DNA of 64,000 nucleotides, taken from assembly GCF_000425205.1 (NCBI RefSeq), contig NZ_AULI01000012.1, forward strand, positions 1 to 64,000, written 5' to 3'. How positions within the stretch are numbered: position 1 is the stretch's first letter; the number at the start of each line of letters is the position of its first letter. The position numbers were made by a program, and so were the translations under genes. A model generated the notes under the pieces. The model was given only the letters and a program-made list of their open reading frames with translations, did not search any database and was not told the origin of the DNA. Positions 8,180 to 18,254 of the stretch are shown one piece after another. Source of the DNA: Pontibacillus halophilus JSM 076056 = DSM 19796 (GTDB lineage Bacteria; Bacillota; Bacilli; Bacillales; BH030062).

Positions 8180-8312
8180 ATTAAAATGTGAATTGTAGCC
8201 TTGAAATTTAGCAAACCATATTGTTTGCAAGCAATGGAGCGTTTTGATACGCTTACAATGGAGCTAGCGAAAGTAGCTTTAGGTTACATACTTTTAAAGG
8301 AGGAGATTCAAG

Positions 8313-8927
8313 ATGGCTAAATTTGAACTACCAGAACTACCATATGCATACGATGCACTTGAACCTACGATTGACAAAGAAACAATGAATATCCACCACA
8401 CTAAACACCATGCAGGTTACGTGAACAAGCTAAACACTGCGTTAGAAGGACACGCTGACCTTCAAGATAAATCCCTTGAAGAACTTCTAAGCAACAACCT
8501 AGAAGTAGTACCAGAAGACATCAAAACTGCTGTACGTCGTAACGGCGGCGGACATGCAAACCACTCTCTATTCTGGACAATCATGTCCCCGAATGGTGGC
8601 GGCGAACCTACTGGTGAACTTGCTGAGAAAATCAGCAGCAAATTCGGTAGCCTAGACGAATTTAAAGACCAATTTGCAAACACTGCAGCAGGCCGTTTCG
8701 GTTCTGGTTGGGCTTGGTTAGTTGTGAACAATGGCGAGCTTGAGCTAATTGATACACTTAACCAAGATTCTCCACTTATGGAAGGTAAGACTCCGATTCT
8801 TGGTCTTGATGTTTGGGAGCACGCTTACTACCTAAATTATCAAAACCGTCGTCCTGATTACATTTCTGCATTCTGGAATGTAGTAAATTGGGATGAAGTT
8901 GCACGTCGTTACGAAGCAGCTAAATAA
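8313..8927 (+). CDS. sodA: Superoxide dismutase (Mn/Fe type)
   Basis: Cytoplasmic enzyme of 204 residues that dismutates superoxide. The metal ligands expected for the Mn/Fe family are all present: His28 (NIHHTKHH), His84 ([10 protein letters not shown]), Asp166 and His170 (LDVWEHAYY). GGG at residues 78-80 and the GSGWAWLV motif fit the manganese form. ATG start after AAAGGAGGAG. Codon use is strongly biased, as expected for an abundant protein. It stands alone between the tRNA operon and yqgE, with its own terminator; its position next to yqgE-pbpA-pst is the same as in B. subtilis. Confidence 0.97.
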   Translation: MAKFELPELPYAYDALEPTIDKETMNIHHTKHHAGYVNKLNTALEGHADLQDKSLEELLSNNLEVVPEDIKTAVRRNGGGHANHSLFWTIMSPNGGGEPTGELAEKISSKFGSLDEFKDQFANTAAGRFGSGWAWLVVNNGELELIDTLNQDSPLMEGKTPILGLDVWEHAYYLNYQNRRPDYISAFWNVVNWDEVARRYEAAK

Positions 8928-8939
8928 TAACAAAGGAAG

Positions 8940-8969
8940 AAGGTGCAGCCTATGGCTGTGCCTTTTTTT
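8940..8969 (+). terminator. Terminator of sodA
   Basis: AAGGTGCAGCC (8940-8950) pairs over its full length (with G-U pairs) with GGCTGTGCCTT (8954-8964), then a T-run. Confidence 0.9.
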
Positions 8970-9072
8970 ATGGATACAATCCTTCTAGTGTATATAGCGA
9001 CCTCACTCTTTTAGCGCATAAGTCATTATTGGTTTGAAGAGAATAAGGAGTAGCTACTGGAGGGATTGTGTT

Positions 9073-10347
9073 ATGAAAAAGGGTATCGCACGTCTATTAG
9101 GTGATGTGGAAGTAACGCGTGATTTGATACTGTTACTGACGATAGGTGGGCTCTACTCGTTAGGGATCTTCCTTTCAAACACATTTGTGAACATATATCT
9201 TTGGAAACAGTCAGGTGAGTATTTGGCTATTGCCATCTATAACCTATCCATATACATTGCTCAGCCTCTAACGTTTATCTTAGCGGGACGGTGGGCGAAG
9301 AAAGTAGACCGTGTCGTTGTACTAAGGCTTGGGGTTATTTTTTTGTCTATATTCTTTATTACTGTATTAATAGTAGGAGAACAGGCAGCTACATATAAAG
9401 TGCTATTAGGTGCTTTGCTCGGGGTAGGCTACGGATTTTATTGGCTTGCGTTTAACGTATTAACATTTGAAATCACCGAGCCAGATACAAGGGACTTCTT
9501 TAACGGCTTCTTAGGGCTGCTTCAGTCGTTTGGTGGAATGATTGGCCCTGTTCTCGCAGGTTACATTATATCAAGTATGGCGGCTAATACTGGCTACACA
9601 GTGATATTCACAATATCATTTAGTTTATTTGCTCTAGCAGTGCTAAGTAGCTTCTTTCTACAACGAAGGTCAGCAAAGGGGAATTTTTCTTTCCGGCGCA
9701 TTATTCATGAAAGAAAGCGTAATCCGAATTGGAATCGCATATTGTGTGCTCATATCTTTCAAGGATTGAGAGAGGGGACATTTCTATTTGTAATCGCCAT
9801 CTGGGTGTTTATTGCTACGAAGAGTGAATTCGCGTTAGGGAAATTTAATTTAGTCTATTCTGCTGTATCCTTCCTTTCTTATTTTATCGCAACGCGGTTT
9901 ATTAAGCCTCGATATAGGAAGCGCTCTATATTTATTGGAGGACTTATGCTATATGTAGCCATTTACCTCATCTTGTTTAATGTATCGTACCCGATTCTTC
10001 TATTGTACGCGGGCATCATTGGAGTGGCTTATCCAATTATCTATGTTCCATATTTATCATTAACGTATGATGTGATAGGCAAAGCATGGCATGCGGCTGA
10101 AATGAGAATTGAATACATTGTTGTGAGGGAGTTATTCCTTAATCTTGGAAGGATAATTTCAATTGGGTTCTTCATGTTAGGAGTCACATGGTTTAATCCA
10201 GAAACGAGCATCCCCTTCATCTTAGCCATTGTGGGGATTGGACACTTTGTTATCTACTTCTTTATAAGAAACGTTAAATTTCCAATTCAATCTGATGAAG
10301 AGAAAATATTTGTTAAGAGTAAATTGGCGGATAATGACAATCGGTAA
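9073..10347 (+). CDS. yqgE: MFS transporter YqgE
   Basis: Protein of 424 residues with about 12 transmembrane segments and the layout of the major facilitator superfamily; after TM2 there is a basic loop (AGRWAKKVDRVVVLR) that corresponds to the MFS motif A region. The substrate is unknown. ATG at 9073 is set by GGAGGG 8 nt upstream (9059-9064); an in-frame upstream start at 9034 has no ribosome binding site. It lies between sodA and pbpA as in B. subtilis and may be cotranscribed with pbpA, since no terminator is seen in the 79-bp gap. Confidence 0.85.
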   Translation: MKKGIARLLGDVEVTRDLILLLTIGGLYSLGIFLSNTFVNIYLWKQSGEYLAIAIYNLSIYIAQPLTFILAGRWAKKVDRVVVLRLGVIFLSIFFITVLIVGEQAATYKVLLGALLGVGYGFYWLAFNVLTFEITEPDTRDFFNGFLGLLQSFGGMIGPVLAGYIISSMAANTGYTVIFTISFSLFALAVLSSFFLQRRSAKGNFSFRRIIHERKRNPNWNRILCAHIFQGLREGTFLFVIAIWVFIATKSEFALGKFNLVYSAVSFLSYFIATRFIKPRYRKRSIFIGGLMLYVAIYLILFNVSYPILLLYAGIIGVAYPIIYVPYLSLTYDVIGKAWHAAEMRIEYIVVRELFLNLGRIISIGFFMLGVTWFNPETSIPFILAIVGIGHFVIYFFIRNVKFPIQSDEEKIFVKSKLADNDNR

Positions 10348-10426
10348 TTGTTAAGAATGTAGGATAGTGATGAGGCTGGAAGGCGTGATATAATAAGGTA
10401 TCAACAAGGTTAAATGAGGGTGAAAT

Positions 10427-12553
10427 ATGGGGAATAACCACAAAAAGACAAAAACACAGCTCCCTTTTAGGCTAAATATTTTATTCTTTACGGTCTTCCT
10501 ATTGTTTTCGACGCTTGTCTTGCAATTGGGGATTGTACAGATTCTAAATGGAGAGGACCTTCAAGAGGAGATTAACAAGACTGACAAGGTAATTACGAAG
10601 AATCCTTCACCTCGTGGAGAGATTTACGACCGTAACGGGGAAGTTGTTGTAAGTAATGAACCGCTCTACTCCATTACATACACACCAACTCAAGCAACGT
10701 CCTCCGTACAGAAACTAGAAGTGGCAAAGAAATTATCTAATTTAATTGATATGCCAGAAGACAAGCTTGATGATATCACAGTAAGTGATCGAAAGGATTA
10801 TTGGTACTTATTGAAGGAAATGAACGAAGAAGACCCTTATGAAGGAATAGTGAGTGACGAGGAAAAAGCTTCTTCTGACGACGCTTATGGATTACTTATG
10901 GACCGTTTAACGGAAGAACAACTTTCTTATTCCGGTTCACAAATGAATGAGATTGCCATTTTACATGAGTTAATGACTGCTTATGCACTTGCACCTCATC
11001 CAATCAAGAATAAAGGGGTCACGCAAGAAGAGTATGCAAAGGTAGCTGAGCACTTGTTTCAGTTACCGGGTGTAGATGTTACAACAGACTATGACCGAAC
11101 GTATACATCTGAGTCAACCTTTAAATCATTCATAGGGAAGTATGAAGAAGGGATCCCGAAAGAACAGAAGGATTTCTACTTGAGTCATAACTACAGCTTA
11201 AACGACCGTGTAGGCATAAGTGGCTTAGAGAAAGAGTATGAATTGCAACTTGCTGGACAGAAAGAAATTGTTGAACATACGACAGATAAAGCTGGCAACC
11301 TTATTGATTCCAAAATCGTGAATGAAGGAAAACCTGGGGATGATCTAGTTCTTTCTATAGATATGGAGTTCCAACAACGAGTGGACGAAATTCTGAAAGA
11401 AGAATTTAAGGCAGCGATAGACCTGGACCCATTTGAGAACAAATATATGGATAGTGCGATGGCTGTCGTTATGGACCCGAATACGGGAGAAGTGCTTGCT
11501 GCCTCTGGCCAAGAGTATAACAGAGAGACGAATGAATTTCGCGATGTAGCAACAGATACGATTTACAACGCATACTTGCCTGGCTCCACCGTTAAGGGCG
11601 CCACTATCCTTGCTGGGTTGGATTCCAGTGCTATCGATCCTGGTACCACGTTTCAGGATGAACCTATACAAATCAAAGGCACAGCAACCCTTGCTTCATA
11701 CAAGAACTTTGGTTATTTAAATGAAGTAGACGCTCTTGCTGTGTCATCAAACGTATATATGTGGAAGACAGCCATGCGGATGATGGGGAACGGTGAATAT
11801 GTTCCAAACGATACATTGTCCTATGATGAAGGAAGCTTTGAAGAGATGCAGAATTATTTCAAACAGTTTGGACTTGGGGTTCAGACAGGGGTTGACATGT
11901 ATCCAGAAGAAGCAGTCGGTGTTAGAGATACTCCTAAAGAGAATAAGGGTGGGCAAATGCTCAACTTCTCAATTGGGCAGTATAATACGTATACCACTAT
12001 GCAACTAGCGCAGTATGTGTCCACTATTGCGAATGGAGGATACCGTGTAAAACCAAACATTGTGAAAGAGTTCCGTACACCAAACGCACAGGAAGAAGAA
12101 CTTGGTCCCATTGTGAAGAGTTATGAGACGGAAGTTCTAAACAAGGTCTCTATGTCCGATGAGGATTTAGCGCGCGTTCAGCAGGGGTTCTTTGAGACGT
12201 TTAATACAGAGAAAGGTACGGCTGATGGGTATTTCTCTGGAAAGTCAGACTATGTGGCAGCAGGGAAGACAGGTACAGCTCAAGAGCAGAAGTGGTTAGA
12301 TGTAAAGAATGATGAAGGAGAAATAACGGGCTATAAACCAGTCGATGTTGAGAATCTGACTTTAGTGGGGTATGCCTCAGGTACGTCTCTAGATGAGCCT
12401 GATCTTGCATTTGCTGTTGTAGTGCCTTATGCAGGTATTGAGGCCCGTCACTACATCAACAAGTTGATAGGGGAGAGAATCTTAGATACCTATTACGAAT
12501 TACAGAAGACCACAGGTGATTCGGATGAAGAAGATTCAACGGAAACAGAGTAA
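10427..12553 (+). CDS. pbpA: Penicillin-binding protein 2A-type transpeptidase
   Basis: Class B high-molecular-weight PBP of 708 residues that cross-links peptidoglycan, anchored in the membrane by one N-terminal segment (ILFFTVFLLFSTLVLQLGIV). The dimerization region starts with PSPRGEIYDRNG. The transpeptidase motifs are complete: Ser387-TV-Lys390 (PGSTVKG), Ser440-S-Asn442 (SSNVY) and Lys614-TGTA. It corresponds to B. subtilis PBP2A, involved in rod-shape wall synthesis. Its C-terminus is acidic (TGDSDEEDSTETE). ATG start after GAGGGTGAAAT. A strong terminator follows. Confidence 0.93.
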   Translation: MGNNHKKTKTQLPFRLNILFFTVFLLFSTLVLQLGIVQILNGEDLQEEINKTDKVITKNPSPRGEIYDRNGEVVVSNEPLYSITYTPTQATSSVQKLEVAKKLSNLIDMPEDKLDDITVSDRKDYWYLLKEMNEEDPYEGIVSDEEKASSDDAYGLLMDRLTEEQLSYSGSQMNEIAILHELMTAYALAPHPIKNKGVTQEEYAKVAEHLFQLPGVDVTTDYDRTYTSESTFKSFIGKYEEGIPKEQKDFYLSHNYSLNDRVGISGLEKEYELQLAGQKEIVEHTTDKAGNLIDSKIVNEGKPGDDLVLSIDMEFQQRVDEILKEEFKAAIDLDPFENKYMDSAMAVVMDPNTGEVLAASGQEYNRETNEFRDVATDTIYNAYLPGSTVKGATILAGLDSSAIDPGTTFQDEPIQIKGTATLASYKNFGYLNEVDALAVSSNVYMWKTAMRMMGNGEYVPNDTLSYDEGSFEEMQNYFKQFGLGVQTGVDMYPEEAVGVRDTPKENKGGQMLNFSIGQYNTYTTMQLAQYVSTIANGGYRVKPNIVKEFRTPNAQEEELGPIVKSYETEVLNKVSMSDEDLARVQQGFFETFNTEKGTADGYFSGKSDYVAAGKTGTAQEQKWLDVKNDEGEITGYKPVDVENLTLVGYASGTSLDEPDLAFAVVVPYAGIEARHYINKLIGERILDTYYELQKTTGDSDEEDSTETE

Positions 12554-12580
12554 AAAACATTAATAATACAATACTTACAG

Positions 12581-12622
12581 AAAGACAAGGAGATGCATCA
12601 TGCATATTCTTGTCTTTTTTTG
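12581..12622 (+). terminator. Terminator of pbpA
   Basis: AAAGACAAG (12581-12589) pairs with CTTGTCTTT (12609-12617), with an inner ATGCA/TGCAT extension, followed by T. Confidence 0.85.
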
Positions 12623-12704
12623 TAGAAAACTAAACCAGAACGATGTGAGTAAATTATTGCTGTGACGGGGGTTCGGCAACTTTATGCAAACAAAGTTCGA
12701 CTTA

Positions 12705-12743
12705 TTTACACAACGTTTACATTTCATTTATATGTATTTAAAA
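12705..12743 (+). promoter_or_regulatory. Pho box of the pst operon
   Basis: Four hexamers at an exact 11-bp period: TTTACA (12705), TTTACA (12716), TTTATA (12727), TTAAAA (12738). A -10-like TAATAT follows at 12753-12758. This is the arrangement known for PhoP-P activation of pstS in Bacillus. Confidence 0.85.
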
Positions 12744-12821
12744 CTGTCTCTTTAATATGAGTATTGTCAGTTGATAACGCAACTGAATACAACAATTCAC
12801 AAATTGTAGGGGGAAAAAGAA

Positions 12822-13814
12822 ATGAAAAGTTTCAAGCGTCTAGCACTACTTTTCACACTAATCCTAGCACTTGGCGCACTTGCAGCGTGCGGAAGTTCTG
12901 AAGGAGAAAATGACACAAGTGGTGAAAACAACGAAAACACTGAAGGTGCTTCTGAAGGAATTTCCGGCGAAGTAGCAATTGATGGATCATCTACTGTATT
13001 CCCAATCATGGAGCGTCTTACTGCTGAGTATCGTCAAGATGCACCTGATGTTGAACCTGTACTTAACTCTTCCGGTTCTGGTGGCGGATTTAAGAAGTTC
13101 ACTGTAGGTGAAACTGATTTCTCTAACGCTTCTCGTCCTATTAAAGATGAAGAAAAACAAATCGCTGAAGAAAACGGCGTTGAATACACTGAGCTAGAAG
13201 TAGCTAAAGACGGTCTTTCCGTAGTAGTTTCTCAAGAGAACGATTTCCTTGAAAATGTTTCAGTTGAAGAACTTAAGCAAATCTTCCTTGCTGAATCTGG
13301 CGCAACTAAATGGTCTGACATTAACTCTGAATGGCCTGACGAAGAGATCGTAATCTTCAGCCCAGGTCATGACTCTGGTACTTTCGACTACTTCAATGAA
13401 GTAATCCTTGAAGATAACGAAATGAAAGAGGGCGAAAACGTAACTCTTTCTGAAGATGACAACACACTTGTAAAAGGTGTACAAGGTAACCCGAATGCAA
13501 TTGGTTACTTCGGTTACGCTTACTACATTGAGAACAAAGATTCTCTTAAAGTTCTAGGTATCTCTGAAGGAGAAGGCGAGGCAGTTAAGCCAAATGCTGA
13601 CACTGTACAATCTGGAGAGTACACTCCACTATCTCGTCCACTATTCACTTACGTTAACAACGCTTCTCTTAAAGATAAGCCTCAAGTAGCTGATTTCGCT
13701 AAGTACGTTCTAAACAACGCTGGCGCTGCAGCTGAAGAAGAAGGTTATGTGGCTCTTCCACAAGAGAAATTGGACGAGCAACTTGAAGAAATCAAAGGAA
13801 TCATTGGTGAGTAA
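12822..13814 (+). CDS. pstS: Phosphate ABC transporter substrate-binding lipoprotein
   Basis: PstS captures inorganic phosphate outside the membrane and hands it to PstCA. The 330-residue precursor has a lipoprotein signal peptide with lipobox LAAC (Cys23), a Ser/Glu/Asn-rich linker, and the PBP-like domain with the phosphate-binding motifs GSSTVFP (near 55), [11 protein letters not shown] and [15 protein letters not shown] start after AGGGGGAAAAAGAA. First gene of pstSCAB-phoU. The codon bias is strong. A hairpin without T-run separates it from pstC and probably lets pstS mRNA accumulate over the rest. Confidence 0.96.
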   Translation: MKSFKRLALLFTLILALGALAACGSSEGENDTSGENNENTEGASEGISGEVAIDGSSTVFPIMERLTAEYRQDAPDVEPVLNSSGSGGGFKKFTVGETDFSNASRPIKDEEKQIAEENGVEYTELEVAKDGLSVVVSQENDFLENVSVEELKQIFLAESGATKWSDINSEWPDEEIVIFSPGHDSGTFDYFNEVILEDNEMKEGENVTLSEDDNTLVKGVQGNPNAIGYFGYAYYIENKDSLKVLGISEGEGEAVKPNADTVQSGEYTPLSRPLFTYVNNASLKDKPQVADFAKYVLNNAGAAAEEEGYVALPQEKLDEQLEEIKGIIGE

Positions 13815-13843
13815 TAGTTAAGGGAACCGAGGATGAAATATAC

Positions 13844-13876
13844 AAGGTGAGGCTTACGTTATTCGAGCCTCACCTT
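13844..13876 (+). promoter_or_regulatory. Hairpin between pstS and pstC
   Basis: AAGGTGAGGCT (13844-13854) is perfectly complementary to AGCCTCACCTT (13866-13876); the flanks ACAAGG/CCCTTGT can extend it. No T-run follows, so it is more likely an mRNA stability or processing element, or a leaky terminator, that raises PstS over the membrane components. Confidence 0.7.
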
Positions 13877-13900
13877 CCCTTGTGATGAAAGGAGTTTACT

Positions 13901-14836
13901 ATGGGAGCTCTAAATAATGAACAGATCAATGTTCAAGAGATGATTAGTGAAAAAAAAGAAAACAAACAAAAACTAAAAAAAGCTGAAAAGATTGTTCCTG
14001 TTATTTTATTTATTTGTGCAACTATATCAGTTCTAACGACTGTAGGTATTGTGTTTACTCTCTTACGCGAAGCAGGTACATTCTTCTCGAATGTAAATAT
14101 TATTGACTTCTACACGGGTACAAGGTGGTCTCCGTGGAGCGGTGATTATGGTGTGCTTCCGTTGATTTCTGGTACGTTATTGATTACGTTCATTGCGATC
14201 CTTGTAGCACTGCCTCTAGGGTTAGCCTCTGCCATTTTCTTGAGTGAGTATGCAAGTGATAAGACTAGAAGAATTATTAAACCGACGCTTGAGGTTCTTG
14301 CGGGTATTCCGACTGTTGTTTATGGTTACTTTGCTATTACCTTCGTAACTCCAGTGCTTCAAAGTATTATCGATTTGAAGATCTTTAATGCAATGAGTGC
14401 TGGTATTGTGGTAGGGATTATGATTGTTCCAATGATTGCCTCATTAAGTGAGGATGCAATGAGCTCTGTTCCGAATTCGCTTCGTCAAGGTGCTCTAGCA
14501 TTAGGATCTACGCGATTTGAAGTAGCTATGAAAGTAATTGTTCCAGCTGCATTCTCAGGAATTGTAGCTTCCATCGTTCTTGCCATTTCACGTGCAATTG
14601 GGGAAACGATGATTGTTACGATTGCTGCAGGTGCAACACCGAACATGACATTTGATCCTACACAATCAATTCAAACTCTAACTGCATTTATCGTGCAAGC
14701 AGCTACTGGGGATACAACATTCGGTTCACCGATTTATTATAGTATCTATGCAGTAGGTATCACTTTGTTTGTGTTCACCCTACTCATGAACTTACTTTCT
14801 CAGTACATTGCTCGTAAGTTTAGGGAGGAATACTAA
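13901..14836 (+). CDS. pstC: Phosphate ABC transporter permease PstC
   Basis: Inner-membrane permease of 311 residues with about six transmembrane segments and the ABC permease coupling motif (EDAMSSVPNSLRQGALALGSTRFE) in the cytoplasmic loop, quoted here as its core SVPNSLRQGALALG. It forms the phosphate channel with PstA. ATG after GAAAGGAGTTTACT. The stop codon overlaps the pstA start (TAATG). An N-terminal charged tail of about 30 residues precedes TM1. Confidence 0.94.
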   Translation: MGALNNEQINVQEMISEKKENKQKLKKAEKIVPVILFICATISVLTTVGIVFTLLREAGTFFSNVNIIDFYTGTRWSPWSGDYGVLPLISGTLLITFIAILVALPLGLASAIFLSEYASDKTRRIIKPTLEVLAGIPTVVYGYFAITFVTPVLQSIIDLKIFNAMSAGIVVGIMIVPMIASLSEDAMSSVPNSLRQGALALGSTRFEVAMKVIVPAAFSGIVASIVLAISRAIGETMIVTIAAGATPNMTFDPTQSIQTLTAFIVQAATGDTTFGSPIYYSIYAVGITLFVFTLLMNLLSQYIARKFREEY

Positions 14837-15714
14837 TGTTTGAAATGGACGAACAATCTGTAAAGAATCGTATCAACAAACGTAAAAGAATTAATAGCGT
14901 ATTTCATGGTCTGTTCTTTGCATCGACAACAATTGGACTAATTGTTCTCGTTGCGCTTCTATATCGTGTATTGACTCAAGGAACTGGATTCTTTGATTGG
15001 CAATTCATCACGAGTTTCCCAGACCCAGACCCAGAAGACTCAGGTATTTTCGCAGGTCTTATTGGTTCCTTATGGCTAATGGCAATCGTAGCTCCGGTTT
15101 CCATTATTCTAGGCGTGAGTACTGCCTTATTCCTTGAGGAATATTCTAGTCAAGGTCGTCTAACTCGTTTTATTCAGGCAAATATTCAGAACTTAGCTGG
15201 TGTACCGTCTATTGTATTTGGTTTGCTCGGATTAACGTTCTTTGTTTATATGCTAAACATGGGCTATACGTTAATAGCTGGCGGGCTTACGATGAGTCTC
15301 CTTGTATTACCGGTCATCGTAGTGGCTGCACAAGAAGCCCTCCGCTCGGTACCGAAGAAGCTTAAAGAAGCATCCTATGGCATGGGTGCAACGAAATGGC
15401 AAACCATTGTTCGAATTGTGCTTCCTGCAGCAATCCCTGGCATTATCACGGGGTCAATCCTAGCGTTATCCCGTGCCATTGGTGAAACAGCTCCACTAAT
15501 TATCGTAGGGGCTGCAACCGCCATTTACTCTCTGCCAGACTCGTTACTATCGAAATATACGGTAATGCCAATTCAAATTTATAACTGGGTAGGTCGTCCG
15601 CAAGCAGATTGGCAGTTTGCTGCTTCAGCAGGAATTATCGTCCTGTTAATCTTCTTACTCGTTATGAACTCTACCGCTGTATTTATCAGAAATAAATTCT
15701 CTAAACGTCTCTAA
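14836..15714 (+). CDS. pstA: Phosphate ABC transporter permease PstA
   Basis: Membrane permease of 292 residues, the PstA half of the phosphate channel, with about six transmembrane segments and the coupling loop ALRSVPKKLKEASYGMG. It ends with the typical RNKFSKRL tail. The start overlaps the pstC stop by one base, so the two are translationally coupled; GGGAGGAATACTA provides the ribosome binding site. Confidence 0.94.
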   Translation: MFEMDEQSVKNRINKRKRINSVFHGLFFASTTIGLIVLVALLYRVLTQGTGFFDWQFITSFPDPDPEDSGIFAGLIGSLWLMAIVAPVSIILGVSTALFLEEYSSQGRLTRFIQANIQNLAGVPSIVFGLLGLTFFVYMLNMGYTLIAGGLTMSLLVLPVIVVAAQEALRSVPKKLKEASYGMGATKWQTIVRIVLPAAIPGIITGSILALSRAIGETAPLIIVGAATAIYSLPDSLLSKYTVMPIQIYNWVGRPQADWQFAASAGIIVLLIFLLVMNSTAVFIRNKFSKRL

Positions 15715-15741
15715 TCGACTTGGGTGAAGGAGGAATTGCAA

Positions 15742-16557
15742 ATGACACAATTTGCAGATCAACAAAAAGAAAACACACAACCTGTAGAACAAAAACAGAC
15801 AAACAAACAAAACGTTTTTGAAGTAGAGAACCTAAATCTTTGGTACGGTGATGACCAAGCGCTTTATGACATTCAAATGAAGATTCCTGAGAATGATGTA
15901 ACAGCTATTATTGGTCCGTCTGGTTGCGGGAAATCCACGTTCTTAAAGACGATTAATCGCATGGTAGAACTAGTGCCAATCGTTCGTACTTCCGGCACAA
16001 TTAAGTATAAAAACCAAGATATTTTCAGCTCGATTAATAAAGAAGAGCTACGTACGAAAGTCGGTATGGTATTCCAAAACCCTAACCCATTTCCAAAGTC
16101 CATCTATGACAACGTAGCTTATGGCCCACGAATTCACGGCATTAAGAAAAAAGATGTTCTTGATAAGATTGTAGAGAAAAGTCTTCGTGATGCGGCGATT
16201 TGGGATGAGGTTAAAGACCGCTTGCACGAGAATGCATACGGACTATCCGGTGGTCAGCAACAACGTCTTTGCATTGCAAGATGTTTAGCAATTGAACCAG
16301 ATGTCATTCTAATGGACGAACCTACGTCTGCATTAGACCCAATCTCTACGCTTAAAGTAGAAGAGCTTGTGCAGGAATTGAAGAAGAAATATAGTATTAT
16401 AATCGTAACGCACAACATGCAACAAGCAGCACGTATTTCCGACAGAACGGCATTCTTCTTGAACGGTGAGCTTGTGGAGTATAGCGATACAAATCAGTTG
16501 TTCTCAAACCCAACAGATAAGCGTACGGAAGATTATATTACAGGTCGCTTCGGTTAA
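15742..16557 (+). CDS. pstB: Phosphate ABC transporter ATP-binding protein PstB
   Basis: ATPase of 271 residues that powers Pst import. It has Walker [10 protein letters not shown], the ABC signature LSGGQQQR, Walker B VILMDEP and the switch histidine in IIVTHNM. ATG at 15742 is chosen because GGAGG lies 8 nt upstream; the GTG at 15724 lies before that site. Only one pstB is present, while B. subtilis has two copies (pstBA, pstBB). Followed by phoU after 32 nt. Confidence 0.95.
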   Translation: MTQFADQQKENTQPVEQKQTNKQNVFEVENLNLWYGDDQALYDIQMKIPENDVTAIIGPSGCGKSTFLKTINRMVELVPIVRTSGTIKYKNQDIFSSINKEELRTKVGMVFQNPNPFPKSIYDNVAYGPRIHGIKKKDVLDKIVEKSLRDAAIWDEVKDRLHENAYGLSGGQQQRLCIARCLAIEPDVILMDEPTSALDPISTLKVEELVQELKKKYSIIIVTHNMQQAARISDRTAFFLNGELVEYSDTNQLFSNPTDKRTEDYITGRFG

Positions 16558-16589
16558 TTGTTGGTCTAGAGATTTAGGGGGAGAGATTC

Positions 16590-17249
16590 ATGGTCACCCG
16601 TGGTCAATTTCACGACGATGTGGAGAATTTAAAAGAAGAGATAAGAGTGTTAGCGGACATGTCAATTAAGGCTTTAGACATGGCCGTTGATGCCCTTTAT
16701 CATCAAGACTTAGAGCAAGCTCAGAAGGTCATGGACGATGATGTGTATATCGACCAAGCAGAACTAACTTTAAATGAGCATGCGATTACGCTAATTGCCA
16801 GACAACAACCTGTAGCAACTGATTTGCGGAGGTTAATCGTTGCTTTGAAGGTATCTTCTGATTTAGAAAGAATGGCGGACAATGCTTCAAACATTGCGAA
16901 GAGTACACTTCATCTTGGCAAGCAGCACAATGTCACCGTTCATCCATTGCTAAGAAAAATGGCTTCTAGATCAAGGGAAATGTTAGATTTGGCGATTCGA
17001 GCATTTGAACAAGAAGATGTACAGATGGCGAGAAAGCTCTCGTCTATGGACAATGAGGTGGATGAGATGTATGGAATCGTAACAAGAGATTTGTTAGAAG
17101 AAACCGCATCCCAACCGAACAAGGTTCAGTACATTGTTCAAATGGCTTATAGTGCTCGCTACATTGAGCGATTTGCCGATCACATCACGAATATAGGGGA
17201 AAACATTTTTTACGTTGTCAAAGGAGTCAGTTACGACCTGAACGGATAA
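16590..17249 (+). CDS. phoU: Phosphate transport regulator PhoU
   Basis: Helical protein of 219 residues with two PhoU repeats, each carrying the metal-binding type motif (LERMADNASNIAK near residue 92; IERFADHITNIGEN near 192). It normally links Pst activity to the PhoR/PhoP system and limits phosphate uptake. ATG after AGGGGGAGAGATTC. Last gene of the pst operon, followed by a strong terminator. Confidence 0.94.
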   Translation: MVTRGQFHDDVENLKEEIRVLADMSIKALDMAVDALYHQDLEQAQKVMDDDVYIDQAELTLNEHAITLIARQQPVATDLRRLIVALKVSSDLERMADNASNIAKSTLHLGKQHNVTVHPLLRKMASRSREMLDLAIRAFEQEDVQMARKLSSMDNEVDEMYGIVTRDLLEETASQPNKVQYIVQMAYSARYIERFADHITNIGENIFYVVKGVSYDLNG

Positions 17250-17250
17250 A

Positions 17251-17286
17251 AAGAACCATGCTGCAGGAGCAGCATGGTTCTTTTTT
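17251..17286 (+). terminator. Terminator of the pst operon
   Basis: A perfect 14-bp stem, AAGAACCATGCTGC (17251-17264) with GCAGCATGGTTCTT (17269-17282), and a T-run. Because yqzC ends at 17285 on the other strand, it also serves that operon. Confidence 0.95.
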
Positions 17287-17767
17287 AGTTTGTAATGGTC
17301 TCTGCAATTTGTTTAAAACTCATGTCAGATGTGAGCTCATATTCCCCTATTTGAATTTGCTCACTGTAACCTGAACCATCTAGGAAGTCTGTGAAGTCTT
17401 GTGGGCGTGTTAGAATGCCGTTCTGTTCAAGGGCTTCGCTGATTGAGGAAGAATACATTCCAGATTCAATGACAAGTGTATAACTTGATGTTTCGGTATT
17501 CTCCTCACTGTCCTTCGTTTCCTCTTCTTTCGATGTTTCGGTTTGTTCGGATTCGTCTTGGCTGTCTTCTTCTTTAGATGGATCTTTACCTGGCGCATAA
17601 ACGGTATAGCCGGCTTCTTTTAATTGTGCTTTCGCTTCTAAATCAGAAACCGCTTCTTGTTGTTCTTCGGTGTTTTGTTCTTTACCGCTTGTTTGATAGT
17701 ATGTAAAGGCTATCAATACTGTTGACACAAGTATTCCAATCGAAAAGGCACGAATGGTTGATTTCAT
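17285..17767 (-). CDS. yqzC: MltG-related small protein YqzC
   Basis: Membrane-anchored protein of 160 residues with one N-terminal segment (IRAFSIGILVSTVLIAFTYY), a very acidic Ser/Glu/Thr linker (about 55-95), and a C-terminal domain (LVIESGMYSSSISEALEQNGIL..., DFTDFLDGSGYSEQIQIGEYEL) that resembles the LysM-like substrate domain of MltG lytic transglycosylases but lacks the catalytic part. It may bind peptidoglycan. Its start overlaps the yqzD stop by one base (TAATG), so the two are coupled. Convergent with phoU. Confidence 0.7.
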   Translation of the reverse strand: MKSTIRAFSIGILVSTVLIAFTYYQTSGKEQNTEEQQEAVSDLEAKAQLKEAGYTVYAPGKDPSKEEDSQDESEQTETSKEEETKDSEENTETSSYTLVIESGMYSSSISEALEQNGILTRPQDFTDFLDGSGYSEQIQIGEYELTSDMSFKQIAETITN

Positions 17768-18147
17768 TACGAACTTACTTCTTTCTTGTTTGTATATTGA
17801 CGAAGTGTCGTTAGAATATCATGTTCGTGTAGAGATGTTTCAGAGGAAATTTGTTTTGTCGTATAGCCTTTATTGTAAAGATCAAGGATTTTTTGAACGA
17901 GTGGTGGCTGAGAAGTCTTCTCTCGATAAGAGTGTTTAGGGTAAGACGTGGAATTCTTTCCCTCGTCTACAAGAAGTTCTTCTTCCAGTACCTTCAACTT
18001 CTTCTTAAGTTGATAATTTTCTTGCATGTTGTTCATGGAGATTTGCTCGACTTGTTCTTCTAAGTCGGCAATGCGGTCGTTCATGAAGAAGGACAGGGCA
18101 TACAATGCGAATCCAACGCCTAATAGGGTTAAAATGACGTATAACAT
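17767..18147 (-). CDS. yqzD: Conserved protein YqzD
   Basis: Protein of 126 residues with an N-terminal transmembrane segment (MLYVILTLLGVGFALYAL), a coiled coil (about 25-60, DLEEQVEQIS..., LKKKLKVLEEELL) and a C-terminal helix-turn-helix-like stretch (VQKILDLYNKGYTTKQISSETSLHEHDILTTLR; core KGYTTKQISSETSL). This architecture suggests a membrane-tethered coiled-coil protein. The function is unknown. ATG at 18147 has GGAGG 9 nt upstream; the GTG at 18156 overlaps that site. Confidence 0.7.
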   Translation of the reverse strand: MLYVILTLLGVGFALYALSFFMNDRIADLEEQVEQISMNNMQENYQLKKKLKVLEEELLVDEGKNSTSYPKHSYREKTSQPPLVQKILDLYNKGYTTKQISSETSLHEHDILTTLRQYTNKKEVSS

Positions 18148-18254
18148 AGTGATCACCCTCCATATAAGGTTATACCATAGATTTCAACGTACGTGAATGG
18201 CCAAAAAGAGGGAATTAAACGAAGGAATTTATAAAGAGAATCAAGTAAATAACC

